A DNA stretch of 64,000 bases from Sycon ciliatum (taxonomy: Eukaryota; Porifera; Calcarea; Leucosolenida; Sycettidae). The notes beneath the pieces are model-generated. The model saw nothing but the letters and a program-made list of their open reading frames with translations. It ran no database searches and was not told the origin of the DNA. The position numbers were made by a program, and so were the translations under genes. Location: assembly GCF_964019385.1 (NCBI RefSeq), contig NC_088647.1, positions 18,022,728 to 18,086,727 of the forward strand. Reading direction: 5' to 3'. Every line of letters begins with the position of its first letter. Position 1 is the stretch's first letter. This document shows positions 23,556 through 35,874 of the stretch, one piece after another.

Positions 23556-23818
23556 TTAGGTGAGAGAGGACAGAGGGAGAAAGAGGGCAGAGAAAAAGAA
23601 GAAAAAAAGAAGAGGAAGTGAAGTCCAGAGCGGGGAAATACAGAAAGAGGGTCGGTACAAAGATAAAGAGGCAGAAATAGATATCCCAGAGACAGGGGGA
23701 GGAGAAATAGGAATAGAGGCTTAAATTAAAAAGAGAGAGAAAGGCAAACAGAAAAAAAGGGAAGAAGAGAGAAAGAGAAGGGAAGGAAAACAGAGATTGA
23801 AAAGGGGCGAAATCTAGA
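23556..23818. repeat. Purine-rich tract
   Basis: About 260 bp almost entirely A and G on the plus strand, not a simple repeat. The minus-strand open frame across it (Phe/Leu/Ser-rich) reflects composition. Confidence 0.8.
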
Positions 23819-24296
23819 GGTTTCCACGGACAACTCACCGTCAAGTGCGTGGGCGCAAAGGTCCTGTGCAGTAGCTTTGACAAACGTTTACAATGCACCT
23901 CCTGTGGCTTTTCCACTCCAAGCCAAGCTAGCTACTTACTCTCTGTGGAATGCTTGCAAACACACACGTACAGTGTAGTCGATACTTGCACAACACAGAG
24001 ACATATTTGCGGACATACACAAATATCCATACACGCTCACAACCACATACATGCACGCACATACAAACACCCACATGCGTTCCACACAGACACACGCACA
24101 TCAAAATACACCCCTCCCCACCCCAGCAGTATCTCGTATACTACAAATGTAAGTATATATTTCTGCTCCCGCACAGCGGTACGTCTTGTCAGAGTTGCAC
24201 TGTATTATATTTATAGTCTACTAACATGACCAGTTGAGTCACCATGTACACTGTATCTACTAGCATGCCCAGTTGAGTCACTGTGTATACTGTTTA

Positions 24297-24774
24297 ACGA
24301 AGTTGAAGACACCACTGCAGCTGTACTTATGGTTGATAAATATGGTGATAAAGACACACCCGGCAATATGGCGGTAAACACACGCCTGCCCACACACGCT
24401 CTCTAAGCTGCAAAGTTCTGGCACAGAGCTCTCCTTCTCACCACCAGCACCATCAGTTCGCGCCTGGCGCCTAGTCGATGCATGGTTGGCGGTGCCCGAC
24501 ATAGCAGGCGGGTACATCAAGTAGCGCATGGCACATAGAAGATGACACAGCAACGACATAGCTCGATTGCGATGCACGTTTCGTCCCCGCTGGACTCATC
24601 AGGCAATCTTCTTCTTGGATGTCTTCATACGGAGCTTGACTCGGAAGAATGAAGTTGAAGACACCACTGCAGCTGTACTTATGGTTGATAAAATAATATG
24701 GTGATAAAGACACACCCGGCAATATGACGGTAAACACACGCCTGCCCACACACGCTCTCTAAGCTGCAGAACTT
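24297..24774 (-). mobile_element. Retrozyme-like element, family 2 (352-bp unit)
   Basis: A block of about 124 bp (24297-24420) is directly repeated at 24648-24774, giving a period of about 352 bp with one hammerhead per unit (24565-24608). That is about 1.35 tandem units, the form expected if the inserted template was a multimer or circle. No protein is encoded. The inserting machinery is not known from this sequence. Confidence 0.65.
24565..24608 (-). ncRNA. Hammerhead ribozyme (retrozyme family 2)
   Basis: Minus strand: stem I GATTGC/GCAATC (6 bp, perfect), core CTGATGA, stem II GTCC/GGAC with loop AGCGG, GAAAC, a short weak stem III, and AUC as cleavage triplet. All core residues are canonical. 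The weak stem III suggests it works best as a dimer. Type I layout. Confidence 0.8.
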
Positions 24775-24930
24775 TCCAGTCGAGGCACCATGTACTCTGT
24801 ATCTACTAGCATGACCAGTTCAGTTACTGTGTATGCTAGTGTCGGTATGCTGTGCTTGGTGAAATCCCAGCCTGTTCGCCCTTCGGCGCCTGACAATACT
24901 GTAGTCCATTAGCCAGAGCGGATACTTGTA

Positions 24931-25440
24931 CAGTCTGTATCGGCTATAGAGTGACCGGATATAAGAATATACCGGCTACAGTGATATTGGTACGAAATAT
25001 CAAAAGCAAAACGTATTTTATCCAGTACAAATATCACTATAACCAATATTATCGGATGTAATGATATATCGGATAATATGATGGCAACAAAGAATCAAAA
25101 CATGCATAACACACTATAATATTATCGGCTATAGTGATAACTTTAAAATACATGTTGCAATAATATCAAAGGCCCTATTTTTTTACTTTCTTCACGTTGC
25201 TTATTTTTATAGTGATACATGTACATGTACATGTACATAACAGATTTTTTTATGGAAATGCGGGCACTGTCAACTATGCAGCATGCTCATTTGTCAAAAC
25301 GCCATGCTGAAAGTATTTCCTTGCCTTTCATGTGTCTATCGAAAAAAGAAAAAAATCGATCGTATCGCATATAGTGATGCATCGGTTATAGTGATAAAAT
25401 CACGGAAATCAAAAGGGTACGCTATAACCGATACAGACTG
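24931..25440. mobile_element. hAT-type MITE with CAGTCTGTATCGG ends
   Basis: 510 bp; termini CAGTCTGTATCGGCTATAG and the inverted CTATAACCGATACAGACTG. The flanking 8-mers TACTTGTA and TACTTGAA match at 7 of 8. The interior has many TATAGTGATA words. Non-coding. Confidence 0.75.
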
Positions 25441-25727
25441 TACTTGAAACCAGGGAGTCATGAGTGGGGTTTCACAATTTGCAGCTTAACATCATCAATA
25501 AGCCTAGTTCACATCTGACCTACTAAGGGGTGGGGCGGTACTGGTCATAAGACATACAAAGAGCCTATTCGGAAGGATTCGTTGAGTTGTATACGATCTT
25601 ATAAGATTCTTGTGACACGCTATGCAGAAGTTCAAGTGTTGCAAAGATGGATGTTCAGCATTGCGAGGCCTAACGCACGACCCATAAAAGCCTGAATCTG
25701 GGAAGTCAGGTTTTCTGCACATCTATT

Positions 25728-26042
25728 TTTTCACGATTCGCGTGAGACTCGGTCGAAGGCCGAGTTTTCCACATCCGTGGGAACACCACCACCCTCTAGG
25801 ATCAAGGCGCAGATGCTGCACCTAAACGGTGGGAGGTGAGTAGATCAGACCCACCACAAAGCGGTCAAGGACCGAAAATCCCATTCACTGCATCCATGTC
25901 TCCCTCGTGCCAGGCCACGAGTTCCCAATTAACTGTGGGTCGCAGCACGGCTGGAAAAATCATTCCGCTTCCAAGCAGGACTAGAACCTGGTACCCTCTG
26001 TTTCTCAATTTTGGTCTTAACCCATCCCGCAATGCCTGCCTG
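25728..26042 (-). mobile_element. tRNA-derived SINE, copy 2
   Basis: Reverse-orientation copy of the SINE at 20531, about 85-90% similar by eye. The B box has decayed slightly. A TCTATT direct repeat flanks it (25722-25727, 26043-26048). Confidence 0.82.
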
Positions 26043-26184
26043 TCTATTATTTCTTCTCAAATGACCCGGAATCATGCTCACCTTACAGTAGAGTGCCGAT
26101 TATCCTCAATCCTCAGGTGTGGGCTGTCTCCAGGGAGTTTTGATGAGGAGAATGTTCTCATAAGTGATCAGTCACCCCCCCCCC

Positions 26185-26276
26185 CACACGCACGCACACA
26201 CACACACGCACACACATACACACACACATACACACACACACAAACAAACACACAAACAAACACACACACACACACC
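26185..26276. repeat. (AC)n microsatellite
   Basis: About 90 bp of AC with a C run of 11 just before it. Confidence 0.95.
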
Positions 26277-26289
26277 GCAGACCTGCCCA

Positions 26290-26400
26290 ACGCGGAAGCG
26301 ATGATAGCGAACAGCTATGTTAGACATAGCAACTTGTGCTGGGACTACCAAGTTACACCATTTAACAGCTTGCAAGGCTGATGCATTGGTAGCCACGAAT
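26290..26400. repeat. Dispersed repeat R2, copy 2
   Basis: Matches 309-410 (AGCAACTTGTGCTGGGA) and lies between two AC tracts. Confidence 0.55.
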
Positions 26401-26411
26401 TGTATCCTGAG

Positions 26412-26413
26412 CA

Positions 26414-26488
<75 letters not shown>

Positions 26489-26541
26489 TGGACACGCTCC
26501 ATATTCTGGCTATGCGGACCCCATGGGGGGGGGGGGGGGGG
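26412..26541. repeat. (AC)n and poly-G
   Basis: AC repeats to 26486, then a run of about 17 G at 26525-26541 that could form a quadruplex. Confidence 0.93.
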
Positions 26542-26544
26542 TTG

Positions 26545-26775
26545 AGCAGGTTCGGAACAGTAGGGGCGATGACGGGATAGGTCCTGTGGTCTACTGAAAC
26601 GCCGGCCGCAATTGCAAACGATGCAGAAGGAGCTACGGTCTGTGTTGGTTGTTCTGGCCGAGCCACGGCTGCACTTGTGACGCTTCATGCCTTGGCGCGA
26701 TAGCACACAGCGGTTGCAGCGGGTGCAGTGGAAGCTGCAGCGATCGCAGGACATATTGTTCGTAACTGGTGATTC
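26545..26775 (-). mobile_element. LINE-A zinc-finger end, second copy
   Basis: Minus strand encodes CDRCSFHCTRCNRCVLSRQG, KRHKCS, then CNCGRRFSRPQDLSRHRPYC. These match in order the last fingers of the LINE end at 0.9-1.7 kb (GRHRCS, CICGKRMRLPVHLERHRASC). It is a short 5'-truncated fragment. A free-standing host zinc-finger gene is less likely because of that match and the repeats around it. Confidence 0.6.
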
Positions 26776-27442
26776 ACACACACACCCACACACACACACA
26801 CAGATCTAAAGCAGGCACATTCCCTCATGCTTTTGTCATTTCTCATTCTCTTCGGCAGTATCATCTTGTGCACCACTTGTATTGTGCTTCGGATGGAGAA
26901 AATCAGAAAAACTCATTTTCGTCTCTTCAATGAAACTCAGCGGCATTTCGGAAAATTGATCGTTCGGAAAATTGATCGTTTGCAAAATTGATCGTTTGGA
27001 TAGTTTGCATGGATAATCGGCATTCTATTGTACTTTGAAGTACTGGGTTATTGAAGAAAAAGTAGCCAAGGACGTTGTACCACTCCAGCGACATCAAATG
27101 ATATGTTCAGATGTCTCCGACACAGTCTTAGGCTGTTCCAACATATACACTTAATAATGTGAATACGGACAGAAGCTACTCAGTATCAGGGCTGGCATTT
27201 CGACATGTATGTAATTATTCATCTTAGTCTTGCATTCACCGGCATAAACATAATCATGCAGAGTTATAGTGACGTGAACAGCTTTTTTTCTTGTTTTTTT
27301 TTTTGTCACAGTGACACACCGTATAACCGATACGCACTGTACTACTGGTAAGGTACATTCTGGCCTGGTTGAAATCTGCCTTTGGAACATGTATTTTCAT
27401 AGCTAGCATGTTATCAGGTTCGGCCTCATGATTTCCTCTGTG
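26776..27442. other. Gene-free stretch
   Basis: No gene seen. A short tandem run of GAAAATTGATCGTT (about three units, 26945-26998) is present. Confidence 0.5.
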
Positions 27443-27486
27443 CTGCGCTGATGAGTCCAGAAAGGACGAAGCAGTTCTGTCCGCAG
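27443..27486 (+). ncRNA. Hammerhead ribozyme (retrozyme family 1)
   Basis: Stem I CTGCG/CGCAG; core CTGATGA; stem II GTCC/GGAC; GAA; stem III GCAG-TT-CTGT; cleavage triplet GUC. Outer stem I can extend (CTC/GAG) past an internal loop, the layout of type I hammerheads with loop-loop contacts. The base pair next to the cleavage site is G-U instead of A-U, which may slow cleavage. Upstream it shares CAGGTTCGGCCTCAT with the 50-52 kb copies. Confidence 0.8.
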
Positions 27487-28576
27487 ATTGAGTATACCTA
27501 TTGTGTACAATGTCATACAAACCGTAGATCTAGGACTTACAACGACTTACCGCAGTGAGAATTCCGACGAGCGTACCTTCAGTCAGTAGCGTAGTTCGGT
27601 GGTCATCTCTGTTCCAGACAAGTCTGGAAACTGGCTGACAGTGACACGCTTGCACGGAGAATGACCGTAAGTAGATCTACCATAATGCCGTGCAACGCTG
27701 AGCTGAATCAGTGCACCGTGCTCTGGACAACAACACTGAACTTGGATTTGAAAGCGGAACAGCGGCTTGAAAGACGACCAATGCGTTTTCTGCCTTCGTC
27801 GTTCTTGTTCTGAAAATGCCAACCAGACGACCATGGCGGCCTGAACACACAACTATGAAGGGAATGTGATAATTCAGGGCTATCGGCCTGGTTTCAAGTT
27901 GTCGCAAACCCGTCCTTGCTTGTAACACATGGGGCGAAGGACAACAGGCCACGAACGACATCCCACCACGCTCTTGCACTAACGAAAAAAGAAACTTTTC
28001 CCTCTTGCAGCTAGCTAGCTGAGCAAGTGAGCCACTGGCGAACAGCGCCGTGGATAAACAATACTGCTATGTAGTGAGTACTGACTCAGTCATAGATGCA
28101 GAGGTAATGAGCCTTTGAGGATGCAGGCTGCATAACCGTTAACGCGTTGTCACGGTGAGTCAAGAGCGAAACTGGCAGACCATTTTTACTTGTCGCTATC
28201 CTTCTTCTGGAGTGGCGGAAATGCCGCGAATGTGCGAACTTCACACCTTTTCTCCACAGCCATGACGAGACAAACCGATGGTCATGAGGCTAGTGAACTA
28301 CACACTGTACTACATGACAGTTCACTTCGTCAAAATTAATCTGGATCGCATCGCCGCTTGATACAACAGCTTCCAAAGTTGTGATTTTATGTAGCGTACT
28401 TACAGTTTTGCCACTTTCCTACCTGTTGCAAACACCTCAATTCTCCAAACAGATCCTCAGCGCCACAAAATGACAGAATTGCCAATATTTTGCCCATTGG
28501 GCGTCATCAAGGCAGCTTTCCTAACTGTTTGATAAGGTTTGATCACATTTTCCTAACGAAAGCTCTTGTTTGGAAA
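27487..28576. other. Gene-free stretch
   Basis: About 1.1 kb in which I recognise no gene or repeat. Short frames have no family resemblance. Confidence 0.45.
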
Positions 28577-29732
28577 CACCTTTTTTTAGAAAACTGCCAT
28601 AAAGCAGTTTTTATTGCTATAATTTCTTTTGTTTTTTCTGTCACCAATCAATGGAGTGCCCTATAATAACTATATCAATATGTAAATTTAAACTAAAATG
28701 ATGACCTTCACATCATATCAAGAGTACATAAACGGTTTATGTACATATCAATACCGTACTATACGCATTGATGTGCAAGCCTTTTCTTGCAGAAAATGGC
28801 ATAATGCAGGTTCTTCTGCGGGGAAACATGTGAGTACGTAGTGGTGGACCGTGGTGATACTTTTTTTATACGGAGGTCATTCTGTGCATGTTGCTGTAGC
28901 AGAATTTCATGACTCTGTCATAAAATTGTCTTGCCTTTCAGATATTTCAGATTTCCCCACCCTCGATCAGATTTACTTGAGAAATGTACATGTAACCAGG
29001 TGCGTGTCGCAGATGTTTTTGTTGAGTCTGTGTTTATAATGGTTTATAATCATGGGTTTTCGTGATAAGGTCATTCTGCATCATATTGCACTGAAATCGT
29101 AATCCTGTTGATGTCGATACAAATTCTCGAAGTAGTTCAATGACTTCAAACTGTTAGTCCACGATTTTCTAAAACAACACAGCAAAGGAGGAACAATAAA
29201 CATGTATTAAAATGTAAACAAATACATTGCTGAGTCCGACACCTCGTTCCAACAACTACACTGATCCTGAGGATAAAAGGGGCAAGGCTATGGTTGGAGG
29301 TACTGAGAGATAAACAAGGCACTCCATAATAATAAAATCTTACACATCTTTTGGTGAGTATGAACGATATCCAGTCGAAACTCTTTAGGACGAACACCAA
29401 GGGACCGATGGTATCTAGTCTGTGAGTTTGTCTTAACCTATTTATAACTAGTGAATACAATTATTTCTCCAATAGACATACGAATAGATTTCTTCTACAG
29501 CGAAAGATTCTAAGCCAGACCAACTCATTGACTCGTCTCGTATGAAACAAATGAGTCTGAACCTTTCTTTAGAAACATGACGGCAACTGAAACAGCAACA
29601 GAGAAATTACGATACATGTACAGCACATTCTTGCAGGTACATGTACTACAAACAGATTGCAGATCGTAATTCTTGCTTTGGCGGCACGAAACTTTATTTG
29701 GGGCAGTGCAATCTCGGCGGTACTCACAAATA
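28577..29732 (+). repeat. Direct repeat D, copy 1
   Basis: About 1.16 kb repeated at 30119-31322 with indels; shared words include AAGCCTTTTCTTGCAGAAAATG and CTGAGTCCGACACCTCG. No coding sense was recognised. Confidence 0.85.
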
Positions 29733-29739
29733 ATAAATT

Positions 29740-30172
29740 ATAGCAATAAAAACTGCTTTATGGCAGTTTTCTTAAAAAAAGTTATTGTGTTCTAGTCCAT
29801 GGACCTCGTCTAAAAAGTAAGAAATTAACGAAATGTGATAGCCGAAAATTAAAATTTCACACAAAACCTCACAATAATCACGACACTTGAAGATCTAATA
29901 GTACGGCTTACAACACTTGTTTATTCCGACACTTGTACTTGTACAAGTACATGTACTGCGCCAACATGCTTGCATGTGAAAGAGGACCACGAGGGGAAAA
30001 GGTCGTCTCGCATCCTGTGTGTGATTATTGTGAGGTTTTGTGTGAAATTTTAATTTTCGGCTATCACATTTCGTTAATTTCTTACTTTTTAGACGAGGTC
30101 CATGGACTAGAACACAATAACTTTTTTTAAGAAAACTGCCATAAAGCAGTTTTTATTGCTATAATTTCTTTT
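29740..30172. repeat. Inverted repeat at the junction of direct repeats D
   Basis: Arms 29740-29886 and 30014-30172 are near-perfect inverted copies (AGCAATAAAAACTGCTTTATG against its complement) around a loop of about 127 bp. The right arm overlaps the start of D copy 2. Confidence 0.85.
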
Positions 30173-31322
30173 GTTTTTTTGGCTAAAGGATATAATTGTG
30201 TAACCAATGGAATGCCCTAATGATGGCCTTCATGTAGCGCCTCTGCATGTTATTACTTCAAAGTATTATTATTTTATTTATTTTACTAGGGTGTTTCCCA
30301 CAGACCTACATGTATGTTCTTCTTACGGGAGCCCCTATGTGTATCATATCAAATTCAATACCGTATTATACGCATTGATGTGCAAGCCTTTTCTTGCAGA
30401 AAATGGAACTAGTCTTGCATACATGTATTCATGTTCTTCTGCAGGGGAATCATATGGGTCGTGGCGGTGATACTTTTTTTATACGCAAGTCATTCTGTGG
30501 ATGTTGCAGAATTTCATGACTGTTATAAAATTGTCTTGTCTTTCAGAAAATTCAGATATCCACACCCTAAATCACATTTACTTGAGAATTGTAACCAGGT
30601 GTGTGCCGCAGATGTTTTTGTTGATTCTGTGTTTATAATTGTAGTCATGGGTTGTCGTGATAAGGTCATCCGGCATCATATTGTAGTGAAATCGTAATCC
30701 TGTTGATGTCGATAAAACTTTTGGAAGCAGTTCAGTGACTTCAAAGTGTCCACGATTGTCTAAAACAACACAGCAAAGTAGGAACAATAAACATGCATTA
30801 AAATGTAAACAAATACATCGCTGAGTCCGACACCTCGTTCCAACAACTACACTGATCCTGAGGATATAAGGGGCAAGGATATATGGTTTTAGGTACTGAG
30901 AGATAAACAAGGCACTCCATAATAGTAAAATGTTACACGACTTCGGGGGAGTATGAATGATATCCAGTCAAACCTCTTTAGGACGAACATCAAGGGACCG
31001 ATGGCATTTGCTCTGTGAGTTTGTGTTAACCCTATTTTATAACGAGTGAATACAATTATTTCTCCAATAGAGACACGAATAGATTTCTTCTACAGCGAAA
31101 GATTCTAAGCCAGACCAAACCATTGACTCGTCTTTTATGAAACAAATGAGTCACTGAACCTTTCTTTAGCAACATGACGGCAACTGAAACAACAACAGAG
31201 AAAATACGATACATGTATAGCACATTCTTGCAGGTACTACAAACAGATTGCAGATCGTAATTCTTGCTCTACCGGCACGCAACTTTATTTGGGGCAGTGC
31301 AATCTCGGCGCTACTCACAAAT
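30119..31322 (+). repeat. Direct repeat D, copy 2
   Basis: Partner of 28577-29732. Confidence 0.85.
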
Positions 31323-32363
31323 CAAACAGCCCAGACTCGAGTAAACAAATCCAATCGTACGAGATTTTCACGAGACGAGACTGCACCCATTGGCTTGTTT
31401 CGTATGAAGCAAACAAGTCACTGAATGCATGAAACTCTCCATAATGGAGATTTTCCCTGATATGCGAATTTATTTTGCATACTAGTACTCGGCCAATGCG
31501 TCTTTGAACCTTTCCCTCCAGATTGGGAACTGCCAACGATGCTATGCCACTGCAAAATTCAGATTCTACCCTATGATCGAAGCACGGAATGCCGGAAGCA
31601 ATCATGACCAGTGCCTTACTTGTAACGTACCAATGTACAATGAACATGAGTATTTCGACAACACATCTATTTAAAGCCTCAGCAGCAACATAAGCCTTAC
31701 CGTCAACACTGTTGGCAAGGGCAAAGAGAAACGAATGGATCTAAATCCGAATAAAATCAGCACACGTTTCCGTAAATGAAAGGGTGAGCATAAGGAAATG
31801 AATCGAAGGAAGCTGGTCAACTCAGAGATCACCTGTCATTGAGTATTCCGTAAAAGGAGGCCTCGACAGCAGAAAAGCTAAATTTAGAAAAGAGATCCTG
31901 TCAGCTTTTCCATTATTAATTTTATTGTATTCCACCTAAAATCAGCACACTTTTCGTAAATGAAAGAGTCAACACAAGCAAATGAATCAAAGGGACCTGG
32001 TCAACTCACCTGTCATTGAGTAATATTCCGTGAAAAGAGGTCTCAGCAGAGCCGAAGCGAAATAAGCCAGGACACGAAATATCCGAAACAGCTCATGCAA
32101 GAAGCAGTTCCAAAGAAGGAAGTTCCTCGCGCATGCACATCCGAAAACGGACTGCACTGCATGCAACACAATGTCTGCCGTGCACGTGCACAGCACGCGG
32201 CTACCACGCGTTAGTAGATCTAATACCGAGCACCTTACGTAGAAACTTACGTAGCCTAAGTGAAGTACCGAGCACCTTACGTAGAAACTTACGTAGCATA
32301 GCGGTGTCGTTTTTTCTGCCATGTGAACACAATAATAGAAAAGCTGACAGGATCGCTTTTCTA
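31319..32363 (+). repeat. Tandem duplication E, copy 1
   Basis: About 1.05 kb followed head-to-tail by a second copy. It ends with two 40-bp subunits (ACCGAGCACCTTACGTAGAA and onward, 32223-32303) holding four TACGTAG words. On the minus strand CAATGACAG followed by GTGAGTTG resembles a splice donor in both copies. No protein family was recognised. Confidence 0.85.
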
Positions 32364-33284
32364 AATCAAACAGCCCAGACTCAAGTAAACAAATCCAATC
32401 ATACAAGTACAAGATCTTCACGAGACGAGACTGCACCCATTGGCTTGTGTCGTATGAAACAAACAAATTACTGATCCTCTCCACAATGGAGATTTTCCCT
32501 GATATGCGAATTTATTTTGCAAACTCGGTCAATGGGTCCTTGAACCTTTCCCTCCAGATTGGGAACTGCCAACGATAGTATGCCACTGACCAGTGCCTTA
32601 CTTGTAACGTACCAATGTACAATGAATATGAGTATTTCGACAACACATCTAACATAAGCCTTACCGTCAAGAAGGTGAACTTGCCGCACGGTTCTTCGCA
32701 CACTGTAGACAAGGGCAAAGAGATAAAAATGGATCTAAATCCGAATAAAATCAGCACACTTTTCCGTAAATGAAAGGGTGAGCATAAGCAAAATGAATCG
32801 AAGGAAACAAAGAGATCCTGTCAGCTTTTCCATTATTAATTTTATTGCATTCGGCCTAAAATCAGCACACTTTTCGTAAATGAAAGAGTCAACACAAGCA
32901 AATGAATCAAAGGGAACTGGTCAACTCACCTGTCATTGAGTAATATTCCGCGAAAGGAGGTCTCAGCAGCGCCGAAACGAAATAAGCCAGGCCAGGAGAC
33001 GAAATATCCGAAACAGCTCATACAAGAAGCAGTTCCAAAGAAGGAAGTTCCTCGCGCATGCACATCCGAACGACTGCACTGCAACACAATGTCTGCCGTG
33101 CACGTGCACCGCACGCGGCTACCACCCGTTGGTAGATCTAATACCGAGCACCTTACGTAGAGACTTACGTAGCCTAAGTGAAATACCGAGCACCTTACGT
33201 AGAAACTTACGTAGCATAGCGGTGTCGTTTTTCTTGCCATGTGAACACAATAATAGAAAAGCTGACAGGATCGCTTTTCTAAAT
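32364..33284 (+). repeat. Tandem duplication E, copy 2
   Basis: About 0.92 kb, the shorter partner of 31319-32363, with the same 40-bp subunits at 33143-33222. It ends at a 16-bp G run (33290-33307). Confidence 0.85.
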
Positions 33285-34067
33285 GTTATTGGGGGGGGGG
33301 GGGGGGTTATCGGGCCAGGCAAACCCCAGCTACTCGGCCAGACAGTGATTGCAGCGCTTCGAGATGTCGGAGTATGGTGCGGCCCTCCTCACAACGGGCC
33401 CTCAAAATCAAATGCTGATTGGATTGTTCACATCCTTTTAAACTAGTCACCAAAGACGTTTTGGACAGTACTGTTGAGGTCCCACACTTCCGGTGACGAC
33501 TGGATTGTTGTCCACGCTGAATCTTGTCTCCTGAATCTTCTGGTGCACTCCTTGATGTGGTGACAGCGGCCCCATGTGGCCGGCACATGATACTTAACCA
33601 TAATTGCACCCCGAGGGACAATTATCTTTGGTAACGTTAAGGAGAACAACACTTGGGTAGGGGAGGCAACAGAAATATTAGCGCCTCCGCGAGGCACGCA
33701 CGCTGTTCATGAAGCTCCTTTTCCGGTGCTTGTGGGAGGCACGTGACCCTCCGATCCATGAACTACACCAGCCGAGCAAACACAGTTAGAAGATATTTCG
33801 TAGCTGGGCCATAAAATTGATCACAGAGTATTGCAGGCCATCATCCCTCTCAATTATCGTAATTCTTGAAGGAATGGGTTGCGTCGGTTCGTACGTACCT
33901 AATGTTGAAAAAACCCCAGTATATAATCTGTAGGAGTGTGGCAGGATGAGCCTATTTGCACGAGTTGCAATACCTAACCTTGCTGGCCCTCCCCAACTCA
34001 CCACTCTCGTCCCTCCACTTGCCGCCCTGAGCAGTACAAGTCGAACAAGTAATCACCACGTTTAATG

Positions 34068-34312
34068 ACACCACCATCTGCTTCAGTCAACTCTTCCCTA
34101 GAGGCCCAGACAGCACCCAATTACCTGACCCTCTCGTTTCCACTCTGCCTAATCGACACCTGGAACAGTCCCCCCCCCCCACCTCCCCGCCTCTACTACC
34201 GCAGCGACCTGGTCCCAAGCACCTACAGCAATTCAAGGCCCAAGTCTGCCGCCACCTTATCCGCACTGCTTGGATCTGGGCGACAGACTACCATAGTATG
34301 TAGTTCAGTACT
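34068..34312 (+). mobile_element. LINE C-terminal fragment
   Basis: One frame near 34222-34300 reads KHLQQFKAQVCRHLIRTAW and then a stop, the kind of ending seen in CR1/Jockey-group ORF2. A preceding frame has LIDTWN. Decayed and 5'-truncated. Confidence 0.45.
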
Positions 34313-34687
34313 GCCCTTGCCTAACACTGCTTCACTCCTTGCCTGCTATCTCTTCTCTTTCTACTTCCCGAAATCTCTCATTCTTCCTTGTCATTGCTTC
34401 GTTTTTTCTTCTTCTCTATTTTCACCCTATCTCTGATGCGTGCTGCTGGTATTGAGGCTGAGACCATAGGTCGGCGTAGCCTGTAGCACTATGGTCCCAT
34501 CATCATCACTGCTTTGTGCAGCCCCACCCAATTGCTGTGCTGTTCGTTCTGTCTTGGTCTTTCCTCTCCTTATGTGCTAACCGTTATTATCCTTTTTTCT
34601 TTTCTCCTTTGCGAGTTGGGTGTGTGATTCTTCAGTACCGGTATATTATAAAAAGTGTGAAAGTGTCTCTCCCTACACTGTTCACGC

Positions 34688-34893
34688 TAGCCCTTGCCGG
34701 ATAATACAGGCAGAAAAATTGGCAGAATTTCGTACCTTTTCTGGTATGTTTCATGCATGTTTGGTACTTCGAAGTAAGTGGATGAAGCAATGGAGCAGAA
34801 GTAACCTGTACCTGCCATAAGGTTTGTATGGTTCTGCCAATTCACTGCATTTGAGCAGAATCTGCCAATGTTTCGGAACTTTCCAGCATTATC
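34688..34893. mobile_element. hAT-type MITE (GCGGATAATGC family), interrupted copy
   Basis: Begins TAGCCCTTGCCGGATAATAC and matches the elements at 38772 and 42588 throughout (GGTATGTTTCATGCATGT, AAGGTTTGTATGGTTCTGCC). Its right terminus stops at GCATTATC, where the tail of a LINE begins. Confidence 0.75.
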
Positions 34894-35200
34894 TTATTAT
34901 TATTATTATTATTATTATGAAATGACCCAAAGGCAATGTGCCTATCGAGGGGTTCATTTGATTGAAAGAACAGTAGATGTAGATGTATGTACAAAGACAA
35001 GTAGGGATTGATGAGGAGAGAAATGGGGAAAATCAACTGCAAGGTGGCGGAAATCCGTTGATTGCATAAGCATGGTCAGCTGTAAATTTCCTGAGGGCAG
35101 CTTTGAACTTATAGAGCGAGGCTTCCGATGTTAGACTGGGGGGTAAACAGTTCCATAGAATAGCAGTTCGGAACTCTGCTGAGTGGCTAGTTCAGGCAGG
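34894..35200 (-). mobile_element. LINE-D 3' end with (ATT)n tail
   Basis: Minus strand encodes SAEFRTAILWNCLPPSLT, KFKAALRKF and a stop, then a 3' UTR of about 150 bp ending in an ATT repeat (plus strand 34894-34919). It is 5'-truncated and appears inserted into the right end of a MITE. Confidence 0.6.
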
Positions 35201-35874
35201 CCCCTACTATACTGCCTGTTGTTCGACAGCTCGTGGGTCATACGTTGACACAGGACGTCTGTCAGCAAAAGCAGAGTTGTTTTCTGGCATGCAAATTGCA
35301 ATGTTGTGTGTGTGGTGCCAGGGTCGCGTAGCCCTCGGCGCTATCATAATACGTACATTGTATTAATTTTATCTGTTCAGATTTCTCCGGCCAGGACTGT
35401 ACAATGTCATGTAGTAGAATCTCAATGTACAGTATAATACCAGATGTACATCACGCATGCACTGAAATGATGTCCACATATTAGTAATATTACTACTAAT
35501 AATTAGTATACATTTTACTGCCAACAAGTGCCAAGCACGAAAAGAGACTCTAGACTATGATGTCAAAAGAGACGCTATGATGTCATTTGAATGATGATCT
35601 CAATCAGCTCAGACAGAGCATGCGCTCGGATCGTCTTTTCAAAATTCATAATCCAAGTACACGTAGCATAATGATATTTACGGACGATCTAAAGTCATGA
35701 CTATCGTCAAGAGTCCATAACCCAATGGACTCTTGCTAGTAGTAGCTATCACTGTGCAGTGCACTGAGGTCTGCAGTGTAGTCATTGACCACTGCCACTA
35801 GCACTATTGTTCAAGGCAAGAGGGCTGTCTGGCGTTGCATATTGGCTTCAGATAGTCACTGGGAGTCGATAGTA

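Larger units (their letters stand above)
24227..24838. repeat. Minisatellite interrupted by a retrozyme-like element
   Basis: Units of about 38 bp (CAGTTGAGTCACCATGTACA and onward) occur at 24229-24292 and again at 24775-24838. The ribozyme-bearing element 24297-24774 sits between them in the same array. Confidence 0.65.

Noticed and set aside
26545-26775. Host C2H2 zinc-finger gene
   Set aside because: Finger order and spacing match the LINE-A end at 0.9-1.7 kb.
31315-32757. Minus-strand frames with repeated KINSHIREN and ASLAVPNLEGKVQ words
   Set aside because: The words repeat because of tandem duplication E; no domain, and frames are not kept between copies.
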